Below, in pieces: positions 1-6,954 of a DNA stretch of 6,954 bases. Numbering within the stretch: position 1 is the stretch's first letter; each line of letters opens with the position of its first letter. The notes beneath the pieces were generated by a model, which searched no databases, had not been told where the DNA came from, and saw nothing but the letters and a program-made list of their open reading frames with translations. Origin of the DNA: Cyclobacteriaceae bacterium (GTDB lineage: Bacteria; Bacteroidota; Bacteroidia; Cytophagales; Cyclobacteriaceae); NCBI GenBank assembly GCA_013140395.1, contig JABFSY010000439.1, positions 1 to 6,954 on the forward strand, written 5' to 3'. The translations under genes were made by a program, and so were the position numbers.

Positions 1-1765
1 GTACCATTAACGTAGTGACATATCCGCGCCCTTTGTCAAGCTCTGCCTCAATGATCGAGCCGACCGCTGGCTTGTCTGGATTTGCTTTGAGATTAAGCAG
101 CTCTGCCTCCAGCAATACTTTTTCCAATAAATCTTCAATTCCGACTCCAGTTTTTGCTGAAATCCCTTGACTCTGGTATTTTCCGCCCCAGTCTTCAACA
201 AGGATATTTATCTTAGAAAGGGATTCTTTAATTTTTTCCGGGTTGGCCGTTTGCTTATCAATTTTATTGATGGCAAAAACCAACGGAACGCCCGCGACCT
301 GTGCGTGATTGATCGCTTCCGTGGTCGGTGGCATAACGTCATCATCGGCAGCGACTACAATCACAGCAATGTCTGTCAACTTCGCGCCACGTGCACGCAT
401 CGCGGTAAACGCTTCGTGACCAGGAGTATCCAAGAAAGCAATTTTGTTCCCGCTCTTGGTCATCACGTCATACGCACCAATATGCTGAGTAATTCCACCA
501 GCTTCAGACGCAGTAACTTTCGTATTTCTAATAAAATCCAGCAACGAAGTTTTACCATGATCCACGTGACCCATAATGGTAACGATCGGAGCGCGTGGCT
601 TTAAATCTTCTTCTGCTTCCGGCTCTTCATTGGCCGCTTCCTCTTCTTCAGTCGATGCAAATTGCACCTCAAATCCAAATTCATCGGCAATCACCGTAAT
701 CGCTTCTGCATCCAACCGTTGATTGATGGAAACGAACATTCCCAACCCTAAACAAGTAGAGATTACATCGTTTACAGAAACGTTCATCAATGAGGCCAAG
801 TCGTTGGCAGAAATAAACTCAGTAACTTTTAACGTCTTTGATGACTCTTGCTCTTGGCGTAATCTTTCGTCTTCCGCATCAGACACAGTCTGGCGTTTTT
901 CTTTTCTATACTTTGCTCCAGAGAACTTCTTTTGGCCACCACTTAGTTTTGCCAACGTAGCGCGTACTTGGTCTTGAATTTCTTTGTCGGTGGGTTCTGC
1001 TTTTGGCGTTCTAACAAAAGGTTTTTGACCCTGTCCCTGATTAGGACGAGGACCAGTACCTTGTTGCCCACGTTGCTCATTTGGAGTTGGCAATCGTTTC
1101 CGTGGCCTTTTTTGTTGATTGGCCTTGTTTAAATCAGACGAAGCGACCGGCTGTGTTTTCTTTTCGGCAGGCAGCTCAATTTTAGAAAGAACTTTTAACC
1201 CTTGAAGTTTATCAGCTTTTGCCTTAATCAACTCTTGCTCAACCGGTTTTTCTACCTCAACTTTTACTTCTACCTCAGGGACGGCCACCGTTTTTTCTTC
1301 TTCAGCTTCCACTTTAGGGACAGCAATTTCTTGAGGCTTTTTCTTCGGCTCTTTTTCCAGATTGATCTTTCCTAGCACTTTAATACCCTCTAGTTTTGGC
1401 TTTTCCGCCTCCACTTTTTCAGGCTTAGGTTCGTCTTTGTGCTTAACTATGTCTTTCGAACCCAGATTTTTAATGAGTACATTTTCTTCGTCATCCGCTT
1501 TTTTGCGGTGTGTCTCCGGCTCAGATTTTTGCGCGATGTTCTCAACGGGCTTTGTGCCGATGGTTATACCTGAAGCCTCTAACTTTTCGGACGCAGAAGA
1601 CGCATATTCTTTTGCAAGCATGGCAAACTGCTCAGCCGTAAGCTTGGCGTTGGGATTGTTTTCCACACTAATACCTTTCTTGGAGAGGAATTCCAAAATG
1701 GTATTGTGCCCCACGTTTAGCTTACGTGATGCTTGCCCTAACCGTACTGATTTTTCTTCTGCCAT
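1..1765 (-). CDS. infB: Translation initiation factor IF-2, 3'-truncated by the window edge
   Basis: IF-2 is the GTPase that brings formyl-Met-tRNA to the 30S subunit and promotes 50S joining. The first 588 codons are open without a frameshift from ATG 1765 to the left edge. Residues 1-60 form the N-terminal helical module ([13 protein letters not shown]). Residues 65-310 are a charged Lys/Glu/Pro-rich linker, then a Gly/Gln/Arg-rich stretch. Residues 314-370 are the second IF2N domain. The G domain starts near 392: G1 GHVDHGKT 399-406, G2 GGIT 423-426, G3 DTPGH 446-450, G4 NKID 500-503, G5 SAK 536-538. The start of domain II ([11 protein letters not shown]) is at the edge; domains II-IV, including the fMet-tRNA-binding domain, lie outside. 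The long linker fits Bacteroidota IF-2. It is the third gene of the rimP operon, 52 nt after nusA, and that gap shows no clear Shine-Dalgarno sequence, as is usual in Bacteroidota. Confidence 0.97.
   Translation of the reverse strand, partial: MAEEKSVRLGQASRKLNVGHNTILEFLSKKGISVENNPNAKLTAEQFAMLAKEYASSASEKLEASGITIGTKPVENIAQKSEPETHRKKADDEENVLIKNLGSKDIVKHKDEPKPEKVEAEKPKLEGIKVLGKINLEKEPKKKPQEIAVPKVEAEEEKTVAVPEVEVKVEVEKPVEQELIKAKADKLQGLKVLSKIELPAEKKTQPVASSDLNKANQQKRPRKRLPTPNEQRGQQGTGPRPNQGQGQKPFVRTPKAEPTDKEIQDQVRATLAKLSGGQKKFSGAKYRKEKRQTVSDAEDERLRQEQESSKTLKVTEFISANDLASLMNVSVNDVISTCLGLGMFVSINQRLDAEAITVIADEFGFEVQFASTEEEEAANEEPEAEEDLKPRAPIVTIMGHVDHGKTSLLDFIRNTKVTASEAGGITQHIGAYDVMTKSGNKIAFLDTPGHEAFTAMRARGAKLTDIAVIVVAADDDVMPPTTEAINHAQVAGVPLVFAINKIDKQTANPEKIKESLSKINILVEDWGGKYQSQGISAKTGVGIEDLLEKVLLEAELLNLKANPDKPAVGSIIEAELDKGRGYVTTLMV
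1172..1396 (-). repeat. Duplicated 13-residue motif in the IF-2 linker
   Basis: The linker of IF-2 contains the same short motif twice: [13 protein letters not shown] at residues 124-136 (DNA 1358-1396) and [13 protein letters not shown] at residues 186-198 (DNA 1172-1210). Nine of 13 residues are identical and the rest are conservative or small. Each copy is followed by a Lys/Pro/Gln-rich tail (EPKKKPQ and EKKTQP). The copies differ clearly at the DNA level, so this is an old or selected protein-level repeat rather than a recent DNA duplication. Its function is unknown; a short docking segment in an otherwise disordered linker is one possibility. Confidence 0.7.
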
Positions 1766-1817
1766 GCTCAAATATCTGCTTTTTTACTGATTAAATGCCC
1801 ATTTCAAGAGCAACTAC

Positions 1818-3062
1818 CTATTCAAATTCCTTTTTCAATACATTTAGTACTGCTTCAGCAGTCTCTTCTTCCAAATCTGTTCTGCGAACGATTTCCTCTT
1901 TGTTAAGATTCAAAACGCTTTTTGCGGTATCCAAGCCGATGCGTTTCAATTCATCGATTACCCAGCTTTCAATTTCATCGCTGAATTCATCTAAGTCAAC
2001 GTCCTCTTCAGCTACCTGTGTATCGTTTTCACGGAACACGTCAATCTCCATTTCTACAAGGCGACTCGCTAACTTGATGTTCAAGCCTCCCTTACCAATT
2101 GCTAATGAAACTTGATCAGGCTTTAAGTAGACCGCCACTCGTTTGTTCTCTTTGTCAATTTTGATGGAGACCACTTTTGCGGGGCTTAGCGCCCGTTGTA
2201 TATAAAGCTCTAAGTTTTCAGTGTAATTGATCACATCGATGTTCTCGTTCTGTAACTCTCTTACCACGGCATGTATACGTGAACCTTTCATCCCTACGCA
2301 AGCTCCTACTGGATCGATACGATCATCATATGATTCCACAGCAACTTTTGCGCGCTCTCCGGGTTCACGAACAACCTTTTTGATCGTGATTAGGCCGTCA
2401 AACACCTCTGGAACTTCCTGTTCAAATAGCCTTTCAAGGAACACAGGTGAGGTACGGGAAAGAATAATTTTTGGGCTGCCATTCACCATATCCACTCGGT
2501 GAACGATGGATTTTACGTTTTCTCCTTTACGATATCGATCTTTTGGTATTTGCTCATTTCGAGGAATTGAAATCTCATTGCCGTCAGCGTCAATCAATAA
2601 CACTTCGCGGCTGAGTACCTGGTATACCTCGCCAGTAATAACTTCTCCTACGATGTCTTTATACTTCTGGTAAATAATATCTTTTTCCAGATCCTTTACT
2701 TTTTGCATCAGCGTTTGACGCGCAGTAGTTACTGCTCTTCGGCCAAAATCCTCTAAATGAATTTCTTCGGCTACTTCTTCTCCCACTTCGAAATCAGGTT
2801 CGATTTTTTGAGCTTCACTCAGGGAAATTTTATCATGCTCCCAAATATCTTCAGAATCATCCTCAACAATTTCGCGAAAGCGCCAGATTTCCAAATCGCC
2901 CTTATCGGCATTGACGATAATGTCAAAATTGTCATCTTCTACATATTTTTTCTTGTTCATGTTTCTGAACACATCTTCTAAGATGCGGATCATGGTCGGG
3001 CGGTCGATGTTTTTTTGCTTTGCGAAATCAGCAAACGATTCAATTAATGTGGATGCATCCAT
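1818..3062 (-). CDS. nusA: Transcription termination/antitermination factor NusA
   Basis: NusA binds RNA polymerase and nascent RNA to control pausing, intrinsic termination and antitermination. The 414-residue protein has the expected order: RNAP-binding N-terminal domain (about 1-130), S1 domain (about 135-202), KH1 with a GMKG loop at 257-260 (in ACVGMKGSRIHAVVREL), and KH2 with GKGG at 323-326 followed by LNIKLASRL. The linker LSRTSPVFLERLFEQEVPEV at 201-220 is highly characteristic. Residues 350-414 are acidic and then form one helix-hairpin-helix-like segment. The two full acidic C-terminal repeats of E. coli NusA (495 aa) are absent, which is normal in many phyla including Bacteroidota. 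ATG 3062 is 8 nt past the rimP stop, indicating co-transcription and probably translational coupling. It is followed by infB in the conserved rimP-nusA-infB order. Confidence 0.97.
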   Translation of the reverse strand: MDASTLIESFADFAKQKNIDRPTMIRILEDVFRNMNKKKYVEDDNFDIIVNADKGDLEIWRFREIVEDDSEDIWEHDKISLSEAQKIEPDFEVGEEVAEEIHLEDFGRRAVTTARQTLMQKVKDLEKDIIYQKYKDIVGEVITGEVYQVLSREVLLIDADGNEISIPRNEQIPKDRYRKGENVKSIVHRVDMVNGSPKIILSRTSPVFLERLFEQEVPEVFDGLITIKKVVREPGERAKVAVESYDDRIDPVGACVGMKGSRIHAVVRELQNENIDVINYTENLELYIQRALSPAKVVSIKIDKENKRVAVYLKPDQVSLAIGKGGLNIKLASRLVEMEIDVFRENDTQVAEEDVDLDEFSDEIESWVIDELKRIGLDTAKSVLNLNKEEIVRRTDLEEETAEAVLNVLKKEFE

Positions 3063-3070
3063 ACAGCTTA

Positions 3071-3532
3071 CTAGTTAAACGAAACAGTTACAATTGTTTT
3101 TTCTATATCGGTGAAAAGTATTTCCATTTTGATCAGTTCTTTCTTTCTTTCTTTCGATGGTGTTTCGATTGTGATTTGTTCTTCAGTAACGGCCAGCAGT
3201 TTCCCCTCCACGTAATTTTTTGTTTTCAATTGCACTTTGATGGTGCGTCCTACGTTCGCATAGTACTGACGCTTTAGTTTTAGCGGCACATCCAACCCAG
3301 GGGTTCCCACCTCCAGATTATAGGCACCTTCAATCAGATTCAACGTTTCCAAATCTTCCGAAAGTTTTCGACTAACCTCCGCACAGCTATCAATGCTGAT
3401 CCCTCTGTCGCCATCTAATTGCACGATTACTTTAGTGGGCTTGTATTTGGAAATGAGCACGTCCACGACAAAGTGGGAACTGTCCACCAGGTGTGATTCT
3501 GCCAATTCTCTTAATTTCAAAGCCAATTCCAT
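3071..3532 (-). CDS. rimP: Ribosome maturation factor RimP
   Basis: RimP is a cytoplasmic factor needed for maturation of the 30S subunit. From ATG 3532 the protein is 153 residues, typical for the family. The N-terminal domain spans about 1-77 and includes VIVQLDGDRGISIDSCAEVS. The C-terminal Sm/SH3-like domain covers about 78-153. The family signature is LEVGTPGLDVPL at 73-84, followed by RQYYANVGR and IKVQL. The Arg common in the PGLDRPL motif is Val82 here. A longer frame can be read back to a TTG at 3598, but that codon lies inside the predicted -7 promoter element and the extra 22 residues span the leader hairpin, so ATG 3532 is preferred. It begins the operon with nusA (8 nt downstream) and infB. 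Lys/Glu codons near residues 126-132 form a tetranucleotide repeat. Confidence 0.94.
   Translation of the reverse strand: MELALKLRELAESHLVDSSHFVVDVLISKYKPTKVIVQLDGDRGISIDSCAEVSRKLSEDLETLNLIEGAYNLEVGTPGLDVPLKLKRQYYANVGRTIKVQLKTKNYVEGKLLAVTEEQITIETPSKERKKELIKMEILFTDIEKTIVTVSFN
3137..3155. repeat. Tetranucleotide microsatellite within rimP
   Basis: Nineteen bases consist of a TTCT/TTTC unit repeated 4.75 times on the plus strand (GAAA units on the coding strand), with C exactly every four bases at 3139, 3143, 3147, 3151 and 3155. It encodes the end of the Ser-Lys-Glu-Arg-Lys-Lys-Glu segment of RimP, residues 126-132. Since four is not a multiple of three, gain or loss of one unit would shift the rimP frame and replace about the last 25 residues. 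Confidence 0.85.
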
Positions 3533-3549
3533 AAGTTTCGATAAACAAA

Positions 3550-3570
3550 GAGGGGACTTGCGGTCCCCTC
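3550..3570 (-). promoter_or_regulatory. Leader hairpin upstream of rimP, possible attenuator
   Basis: A perfect 8-bp inverted repeat (GAGGGGAC and GTCCCCTC) encloses a 5-nt loop (CGCAA on the minus strand), and seven of the eight pairs in the GAGGGGAC arm involve a G or C except the two A-T pairs. On the minus strand it is followed directly by TTTGTTTATC, which resembles a weak intrinsic terminator tail. It lies in the predicted 5' leader, about 20 nt after the expected transcription start and 17 nt before ATG 3532. Because the operon contains nusA, feedback by attenuation is plausible, but that is inference. On the plus strand no T tract follows, so termination in that direction is unlikely. 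Confidence 0.6.
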
Positions 3571-3595
3571 CAGTTGATTTTCTAAGAAAGTGATG

Positions 3596-3626
3596 CAAAT
3601 GTAATGCATTTTTATTTTATCGCAAA
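3596..3626 (-). promoter_or_regulatory. Bacteroidota-type promoter for rimP-nusA-infB
   Basis: On the minus strand TTTG (3626-3623) is separated by exactly 19 nt from TACATTTG (3603-3596). This matches the Bacteroidota primary sigma factor consensus TTTG-N19-TAnnTTTG at every fixed position. The start of transcription should be near 3589-3592, giving a leader of about 59 nt that contains the hairpin at 3550-3570. The element fits the gene layout: it lies directly upstream of the first gene of the operon and in the gap before the divergent M28-type gene. Confidence 0.75.
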
Positions 3627-3644
3627 TTTTTCTGTCCTTTGGTT

Positions 3645-4655
3645 ATGCATCAAATGGCATTAATGGACGTTACAGCTCGATTTTTAATACTCTTATTGTT
3701 GATTGGAGGTGTGGCTTGCGCCCCCCAAAAAGTAAAGGATGACGAAATTGCCTCAGTAAAAATTAGTGTTCCAGCGTTTAATTCCGACTCTGCTTATTTT
3801 TTTGTTGAACGACAGGTAAAATTTGGGCCACGTGTGCCCAACTCGCAGCCTCATCGAGACGCTGCTGCATTTTTGATCAATCGTCTCAAGAGTTATGGCG
3901 CTGTGGTGGTAGAACAAGACTTCCAGGCGTTGACTTTTGATCATCAGCAATTGAAGTTAAAAAATGTAATCGCCAGTTTTTTTCCTAGCGCCACAAAGAG
4001 AATATTGTTGGTCGCACATTGGGACACAAGGCCATTTGCTGATAAGGATAACAAAAATAAGAACGCCTCTTTTGACGGGGCAAATGATGGTGCCAGTGGG
4101 GTGGGTGTGTTACTTGAGATTGCCCGGGTACTAAGCACGAGTGAAGCACCTCGCGTTGGCATTGACATTATTTTGTTTGATGGCGAAGATTGGGGAGAGC
4201 GAGAGGGGATGTCTGCTGTAGAACTACCCAATGGTCAGGAGTCGTGGTGGTGTTTGGGTTCACAATACTGGGCTAGGAATAAACATAAGAAAGGCTATTC
4301 CGCACAATATGGCATTTTACTAGATATGGTGGGCGCCAAACGGTCTCAATTTTATCGCGAAGAAGTATCGTTGCAATTCGCTGCGAAGACAGTCGAAAAA
4401 GTTTGGGACAAAGCAGCACAACTTGGGTATTCGGATTACTTCGTTAAGCAAAACGTGGGCGGGATTACAGATGACCACGTGTTTGTTAACCAATTGGCGA
4501 AAATTCCTATGATCGACATTGTACCTTACAAAGCCGGAATTGGATTCTTTGGCGATTATCACCACACCGCCAAGGACAACTTGGATTTAATCAGCAAAGA
4601 AACCTTAGCAGCTGTCGGCAACACGTTGTTGCATGTGCTTTACTACGAGGAATAA
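3645..4655 (+). CDS. M28-fold lipoprotein resembling type II glutaminyl-peptide cyclotransferase
   Basis: This 336-residue protein has the zinc aminopeptidase/QC fold. Numbering from ATG 3645, a short N-terminus and hydrophobic run (FLILLLLIGGVA) lead to Cys25, a probable lipidation site, though Gly at -3 is not ideal. M28 metal-site positions are visible: HWDTR 125-129, Asp148 in GANDGASG, Glu181-Asp182 in FDGEDWG, Asp227 in LLDMVGA and His307 in YHHTAKDNLD. Similarity to animal type II QC is seen in GANDGASG, LLDMVGA, DDH (276-278) and the final HT..DN..LD region. QC converts N-terminal Gln to pyroglutamate. A dinuclear aminopeptidase remains possible because all M28 ligand positions are kept, with Asp where human QC has Glu202. 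The start is uncertain: TTG 3639 and ATGs at 3654 and 3663 are in frame, and the last gives a compact 19-residue signal. It is monocistronic, divergent from rimP, and ends 4 nt from the convergent decarboxylase gene. It probably acts in the periplasm or at the cell surface. Confidence 0.85.
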   Translation: MHQMALMDVTARFLILLLLIGGVACAPQKVKDDEIASVKISVPAFNSDSAYFFVERQVKFGPRVPNSQPHRDAAAFLINRLKSYGAVVVEQDFQALTFDHQQLKLKNVIASFFPSATKRILLVAHWDTRPFADKDNKNKNASFDGANDGASGVGVLLEIARVLSTSEAPRVGIDIILFDGEDWGEREGMSAVELPNGQESWWCLGSQYWARNKHKKGYSAQYGILLDMVGAKRSQFYREEVSLQFAAKTVEKVWDKAAQLGYSDYFVKQNVGGITDDHVFVNQLAKIPMIDIVPYKAGIGFFGDYHHTAKDNLDLISKETLAAVGNTLLHVLYYEE

Positions 4656-4659
4656 TTAT

Positions 4660-5652
4660 CTATTTGATGTAACCATCAAAATTTTTGTGCTCCCTTTCAA
4701 AGAGTACCTCTTTCGGCAGTGATTTGAAATACTCGTAAGTAATTTTCAAGCCTTCTGCCCGCGATACCTTTGGTTCCCACCCCAATAATTTTCTGGCTTT
4801 GGTGATATCAGGTTGACGTTGCTTGGGATCATCTTTCGGAAGAGGGTTGTAAACAACTTTTTGGGTTGTTCCGGTAAGTTTAATAATCTCTTCTGCAAAA
4901 TCACCAATTGTTATCTCGTTCGGATTTCCAATGTTAACCGGCTGAGCATAGTCAGACAGCAGTAGTCGATAGATTCCCTCGACTAAATCATCCACATAGC
5001 AGAACGAACGTGTTTGTGAGCCATCACCAAATACGGTCAGGTCTTCCCCACGCAGGGCCTGTCCGATAAAGGCTGGAAGCACACGACCATCATTTAGCCT
5101 CATGCGCGGCCCGTAGGTATTAAAAATGCGCACGATCCGAGTTTCTAATCCATGAAATGTATGGTAAGCCATTGTGATAGCTTCTTGAAATCTTTTTGCT
5201 TCATCGTACACACCTCGAGGTCCAACTGTGTTCACATTGCCGTAGTACTCTTCTGTTTGTGGATGAACGGTAGGATCGCCATACACCTCTGAAGTAGAGG
5301 CAATAATGATGCGTGCTTTTTTCACTCGCGCTAATCCAAGCAAATTATGTGTTCCCAATGATCCAACCTTCAGCGTTTGAATCGGTATTTTCAAGTAATC
5401 GATAGGGCTGGCCGGTGAAGCAAAGTGGAGAATGTAGTCCAGTTCTCCGGGTTCATGAACGAATTTAGAAACATCATGGTGGTAAAACTCAAAATTCTCG
5501 AGTTTGAAAAGATGTTCGATGTTTCGTAAGTCGCCTGTGATCAAATTATCCATCGCGATCACATGATATCCTTCCTTAACAAAGCGATCGCAAAGGTGCG
5601 AGCCTAGGAATCCGGCACCGCCTGTAATCAAAACTCTTTTTTTATTTCCCAT
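4660..5652 (-). CDS. uxs: UDP-glucuronate decarboxylase (UDP-xylose synthase)
   Basis: An NAD-dependent extended short-chain dehydrogenase that oxidises and decarboxylates UDP-glucuronate to UDP-xylose in the cytosol. From ATG 5652 it has 330 residues. It shows the Rossmann motif GGAGFLG at 11-17, Asp35 after the second strand, HFASPASP at 76-83, TSEVYGD at 120-126 with the Glu122 typical of UXS enzymes, the catalytic Tyr149-x3-Lys153 in [18 protein letters not shown] at 175-184, and [14 protein letters not shown] at 211-224 carrying the substrate-binding Arg215. The TSEVYG and YDEAKR motifs favour UXS over dTDP-glucose dehydratase or UDP-glucose 4-epimerase. An in-frame ATG at 5670 would add six residues; 5652 gives the usual start just before KKRVLITGG. 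It overlaps the ugd stop by 11 nt, so the two are co-transcribed and make consecutive enzymes of one pathway. Confidence 0.93.
   Translation of the reverse strand: MGNKKRVLITGGAGFLGSHLCDRFVKEGYHVIAMDNLITGDLRNIEHLFKLENFEFYHHDVSKFVHEPGELDYILHFASPASPIDYLKIPIQTLKVGSLGTHNLLGLARVKKARIIIASTSEVYGDPTVHPQTEEYYGNVNTVGPRGVYDEAKRFQEAITMAYHTFHGLETRIVRIFNTYGPRMRLNDGRVLPAFIGQALRGEDLTVFGDGSQTRSFCYVDDLVEGIYRLLLSDYAQPVNIGNPNEITIGDFAEEIIKLTGTTQKVVYNPLPKDDPKQRQPDITKARKLLGWEPKVSRAEGLKITYEYFKSLPKEVLFEREHKNFDGYIK
4663..4680 (+). terminator. Possible terminator at the convergent gene ends
   Basis: A perfect 7-bp inverted repeat (TTTGATG and CATCAAA, loop TAAC) starts 8 nt after the stop codon of the M28-type gene and is followed on the plus strand by ATTTTTG. 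It lies within the last codons of the convergent decarboxylase gene (encoding Phe-Asp-Gly-Tyr-Ile-Lys). The stem is AT-rich and therefore weak. It could end transcription of the plus-strand gene; on the minus strand the downstream sequence is AT-rich without a T run. Confidence 0.4.
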
Positions 5653-6954
5653 AAATTGTTTCTCGTCCAATGCTGTAATAGGTATAGCCCAACTCTTTCA
5701 TCAATGGCAAATCGTACAAATTGCGACCGTCAAAAATTACTTTATTTTTTACAATCGAAGATAACCTTTCAAAATCAGGCGTTCTAAACTCGGGCCATTC
5801 GGTGGCAATGAAGACTGCATCAGCACCTTGAGCTGCTTCGTAGGGCGTTTCACAGTAGGCTATCTTTTCTCCCAGGAGTCTTTTCACATTTTCCATTGAT
5901 TCAGGATCATGCGCTTTTATGATGGCGCCTTCCTTCAGTAGCTCTTCAATATTATAGAGAGAGGGGGCTTCGCGAATATCGTCTGTATGAGGCTTAAAAG
6001 CCAGGCCCCAAAGAGCGAAAACTTTTCCTTTCAGGTCTCCTTTAAAATAGTCCTTAATGCGAGGAATCAACTTTGTTTTTTGGTCCGAATTTACATCCAT
6101 CACTGCTTTCAGGATTTTAAAATCGTAATTGAAATCACTAGATGATTTTTCTAATGCCTGCACATCTTTTGGGAAGCAGCTTCCGCCATATCCAATACCT
6201 GGAAACAAAAAACGTTTTCCGATTCGGCTGTCAGTTCCTATTCCTTTCCTCACCGAGTCAACGTCCGCTCCAACAAGCTCGCACAAATTGGCAATCTCAT
6301 TCATGAACGAGATCTTGGTTGCCAAGAATGAGTTAGCTGCATACTTTGTCAGTTCAGCAGATCTTTCATCCATGAAAACTAAAGGATTTCCCTGACGAAC
6401 AAAAGGTGCGTAGAGCGTTTCCATTACTTTGCGGGCTGCGATCGAATTGGTTCCAATGACAACCCTCTCAGGTTTCATAAAATCGTCCACAGCAACTCCC
6501 TCCCTAAGGAACTCAGGGTTTGAAACCACATCAAATTTTACCTTGGATTTCAGTGCAATTCTTGTTCTTACTTTGTCGGCCGTGCCTACGGGAACCGTAC
6601 TTTTATCAACGATGACAGTATAGTCTTTCAACAAGGGTCCAAGATCTTCGGCTACACCTAAAATATATTTTAGGTCGGCTGATCCGTCTTCACCGGGTGG
6701 GGTCGGCAAGGCGAGAAAAATGATTTTGGCGTCTTTAATGCCTTCCTCCAAGTTAGTTGTAAACGATAATCGTCCCTGTTTCAGGTTGCGTTCAAAAAGT
6801 AACTCAAGCCCTGGTTCATAAATGGTGATCTTTCCACTTGCAAGCTTTTCTACTTTTGCTCGATCAATGTCCACACAGATAACGGTGTTACCTGTCTCAG
6901 CAAAACAGGTTCCTGTAACTAATCCAACATAACCAGTTCCAACTACTGCTATTT
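5642..6954 (-). CDS. ugd: UDP-glucose 6-dehydrogenase, 5' end just outside the window
   Basis: This enzyme oxidises UDP-glucose to UDP-glucuronate with two NAD+. The frame is open to the right edge: 436 full codons, beginning [21 protein letters not shown], so only the initiator and perhaps one or two residues are missing. In visible numbering, the NAD-binding GTGYVG is at 5-10, STVPVGT at 118-124, EFLREG at 147-152, the [10 protein letters not shown] helix with Lys203 and Asn207, and the catalytic Cys259 in GGSCFPKD at 256-263. The C-terminal UDP-binding domain has [13 protein letters not shown] at 319-331. The size matches the usual 435-440 residues. An in-frame GTG at 6874 is an internal Val codon (in VICVDID), not the start. 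It overlaps the decarboxylase start by 11 nt and feeds its product to that enzyme. A UDP-ManNAc dehydrogenase is less likely given the full set of UGD motifs and the neighbour. Confidence 0.96.
   Translation of the reverse strand, partial: IAVVGTGYVGLVTGTCFAETGNTVICVDIDRAKVEKLASGKITIYEPGLELLFERNLKQGRLSFTTNLEEGIKDAKIIFLALPTPPGEDGSADLKYILGVAEDLGPLLKDYTVIVDKSTVPVGTADKVRTRIALKSKVKFDVVSNPEFLREGVAVDDFMKPERVVIGTNSIAARKVMETLYAPFVRQGNPLVFMDERSAELTKYAANSFLATKISFMNEIANLCELVGADVDSVRKGIGTDSRIGKRFLFPGIGYGGSCFPKDVQALEKSSSDFNYDFKILKAVMDVNSDQKTKLIPRIKDYFKGDLKGKVFALWGLAFKPHTDDIREAPSLYNIEELLKEGAIIKAHDPESMENVKRLLGEKIAYCETPYEAAQGADAVFIATEWPEFRTPDFERLSSIVKNKVIFDGRNLYDLPLMKELGYTYYSIGRETIYGK

Noticed and set aside
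167..604. Plus-strand open frame of 145 codons opposite infB
   Set aside because: It is antisense to the IF-2 G domain, whose motifs are all intact on the minus strand, and its translation has no recognisable features.
1362..2115. Plus-strand open frames (1362-1790, 1795-2115) rich in Ser and Phe
   Set aside because: They are complements of Lys/Glu-rich coding sequence in infB and nusA, which yields Ser/Phe-rich shadow translations.
3533..3598. N-terminal extension of rimP by 22 residues from TTG 3598
   Set aside because: The TTG lies within the predicted -7 promoter element, the added residues span the leader hairpin, and RimP proteins normally begin near ATG 3532.
3603..3610. Palindrome AATGCATT as a possible operator
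   Set aside because: Only 8 bp, AT-rich and single; it overlaps the promoter spacer and -7 edge and is expected by chance.
3533..3644. A plus-strand promoter for the M28-type gene in the divergent gap
   Set aside because: No TTG plus TAnnTTTG pair with suitable spacing was found on the plus strand; TAAGTTTC at 3532-3539 lacks a matching upstream element.
3944..4565. Minus-strand open frames opposite the M28-type gene
   Set aside because: The plus-strand gene has all its catalytic motifs; the antisense frames have no family features or credible starts.
6872..6874. GTG 6874 as the start of ugd
   Set aside because: The frame continues upstream to the window edge and encodes the essential NAD-binding GTGYVG motif, so the GTG is an internal valine.
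1..6954. CRISPR arrays, tRNA/rRNA genes, insertion sequences, toxin-antitoxin or phage genes
   Set aside because: Nothing of the kind is visible; nearly all of the window is accounted for by six core genes with short intergenic gaps.

Overview
The window looks like ordinary chromosomal core sequence of a Bacteroidota bacterium, most likely of the Cytophagales or a related group (order-level placement is tentative). Three things point there. The rimP promoter matches the Bacteroidota consensus (TTTG, 19 nt, TAnnTTTG). The starts inspected lack clear Shine-Dalgarno sequences. IF-2 has the long N-terminal extension and NusA the short C-terminus expected in this phylum.

Layout: positions 3532 down to 1 (minus strand) carry the translation/transcription operon rimP-nusA-infB. 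infB runs off the left edge; only its first 588 codons are present. A promoter (3596-3626) and a GC-rich leader hairpin (3550-3570) precede rimP. The promoter position rules out the longer rimP reading frame that would begin at 3598. Divergent from this operon, at 3645-4655 on the plus strand, is a predicted lipoprotein of the peptidase M28 / type II glutaminyl cyclase fold. It ends 4 nt from the convergent stop codon of the next operon, and a small inverted repeat lies at that junction. Positions 6954 down to 4660 (minus strand) carry ugd (UDP-glucose 6-dehydrogenase, missing only its extreme N-terminus at the right edge) and a UDP-glucuronate decarboxylase, overlapping by 11 nt. Together these convert UDP-glucose to UDP-glucuronate and then UDP-xylose, precursors for surface polysaccharide.

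How the genes work together: RimP matures the 30S subunit, NusA is the transcription elongation/antitermination factor, and IF-2 places initiator tRNA on the 30S, so the first operon couples ribosome assembly, transcription and translation initiation. The ugd/uxs pair is a separate nucleotide-sugar module. The M28-type lipoprotein is a single gene acting outside the cytoplasm.

No tRNA, rRNA, CRISPR array, insertion sequence or phage gene was seen. I found no convincing undescribed multi-gene system. The observations most worth checking are the rimP promoter/leader hairpin, a tetranucleotide repeat inside rimP, the QC-like lipoprotein, and a duplicated motif in the IF-2 N-terminal region.
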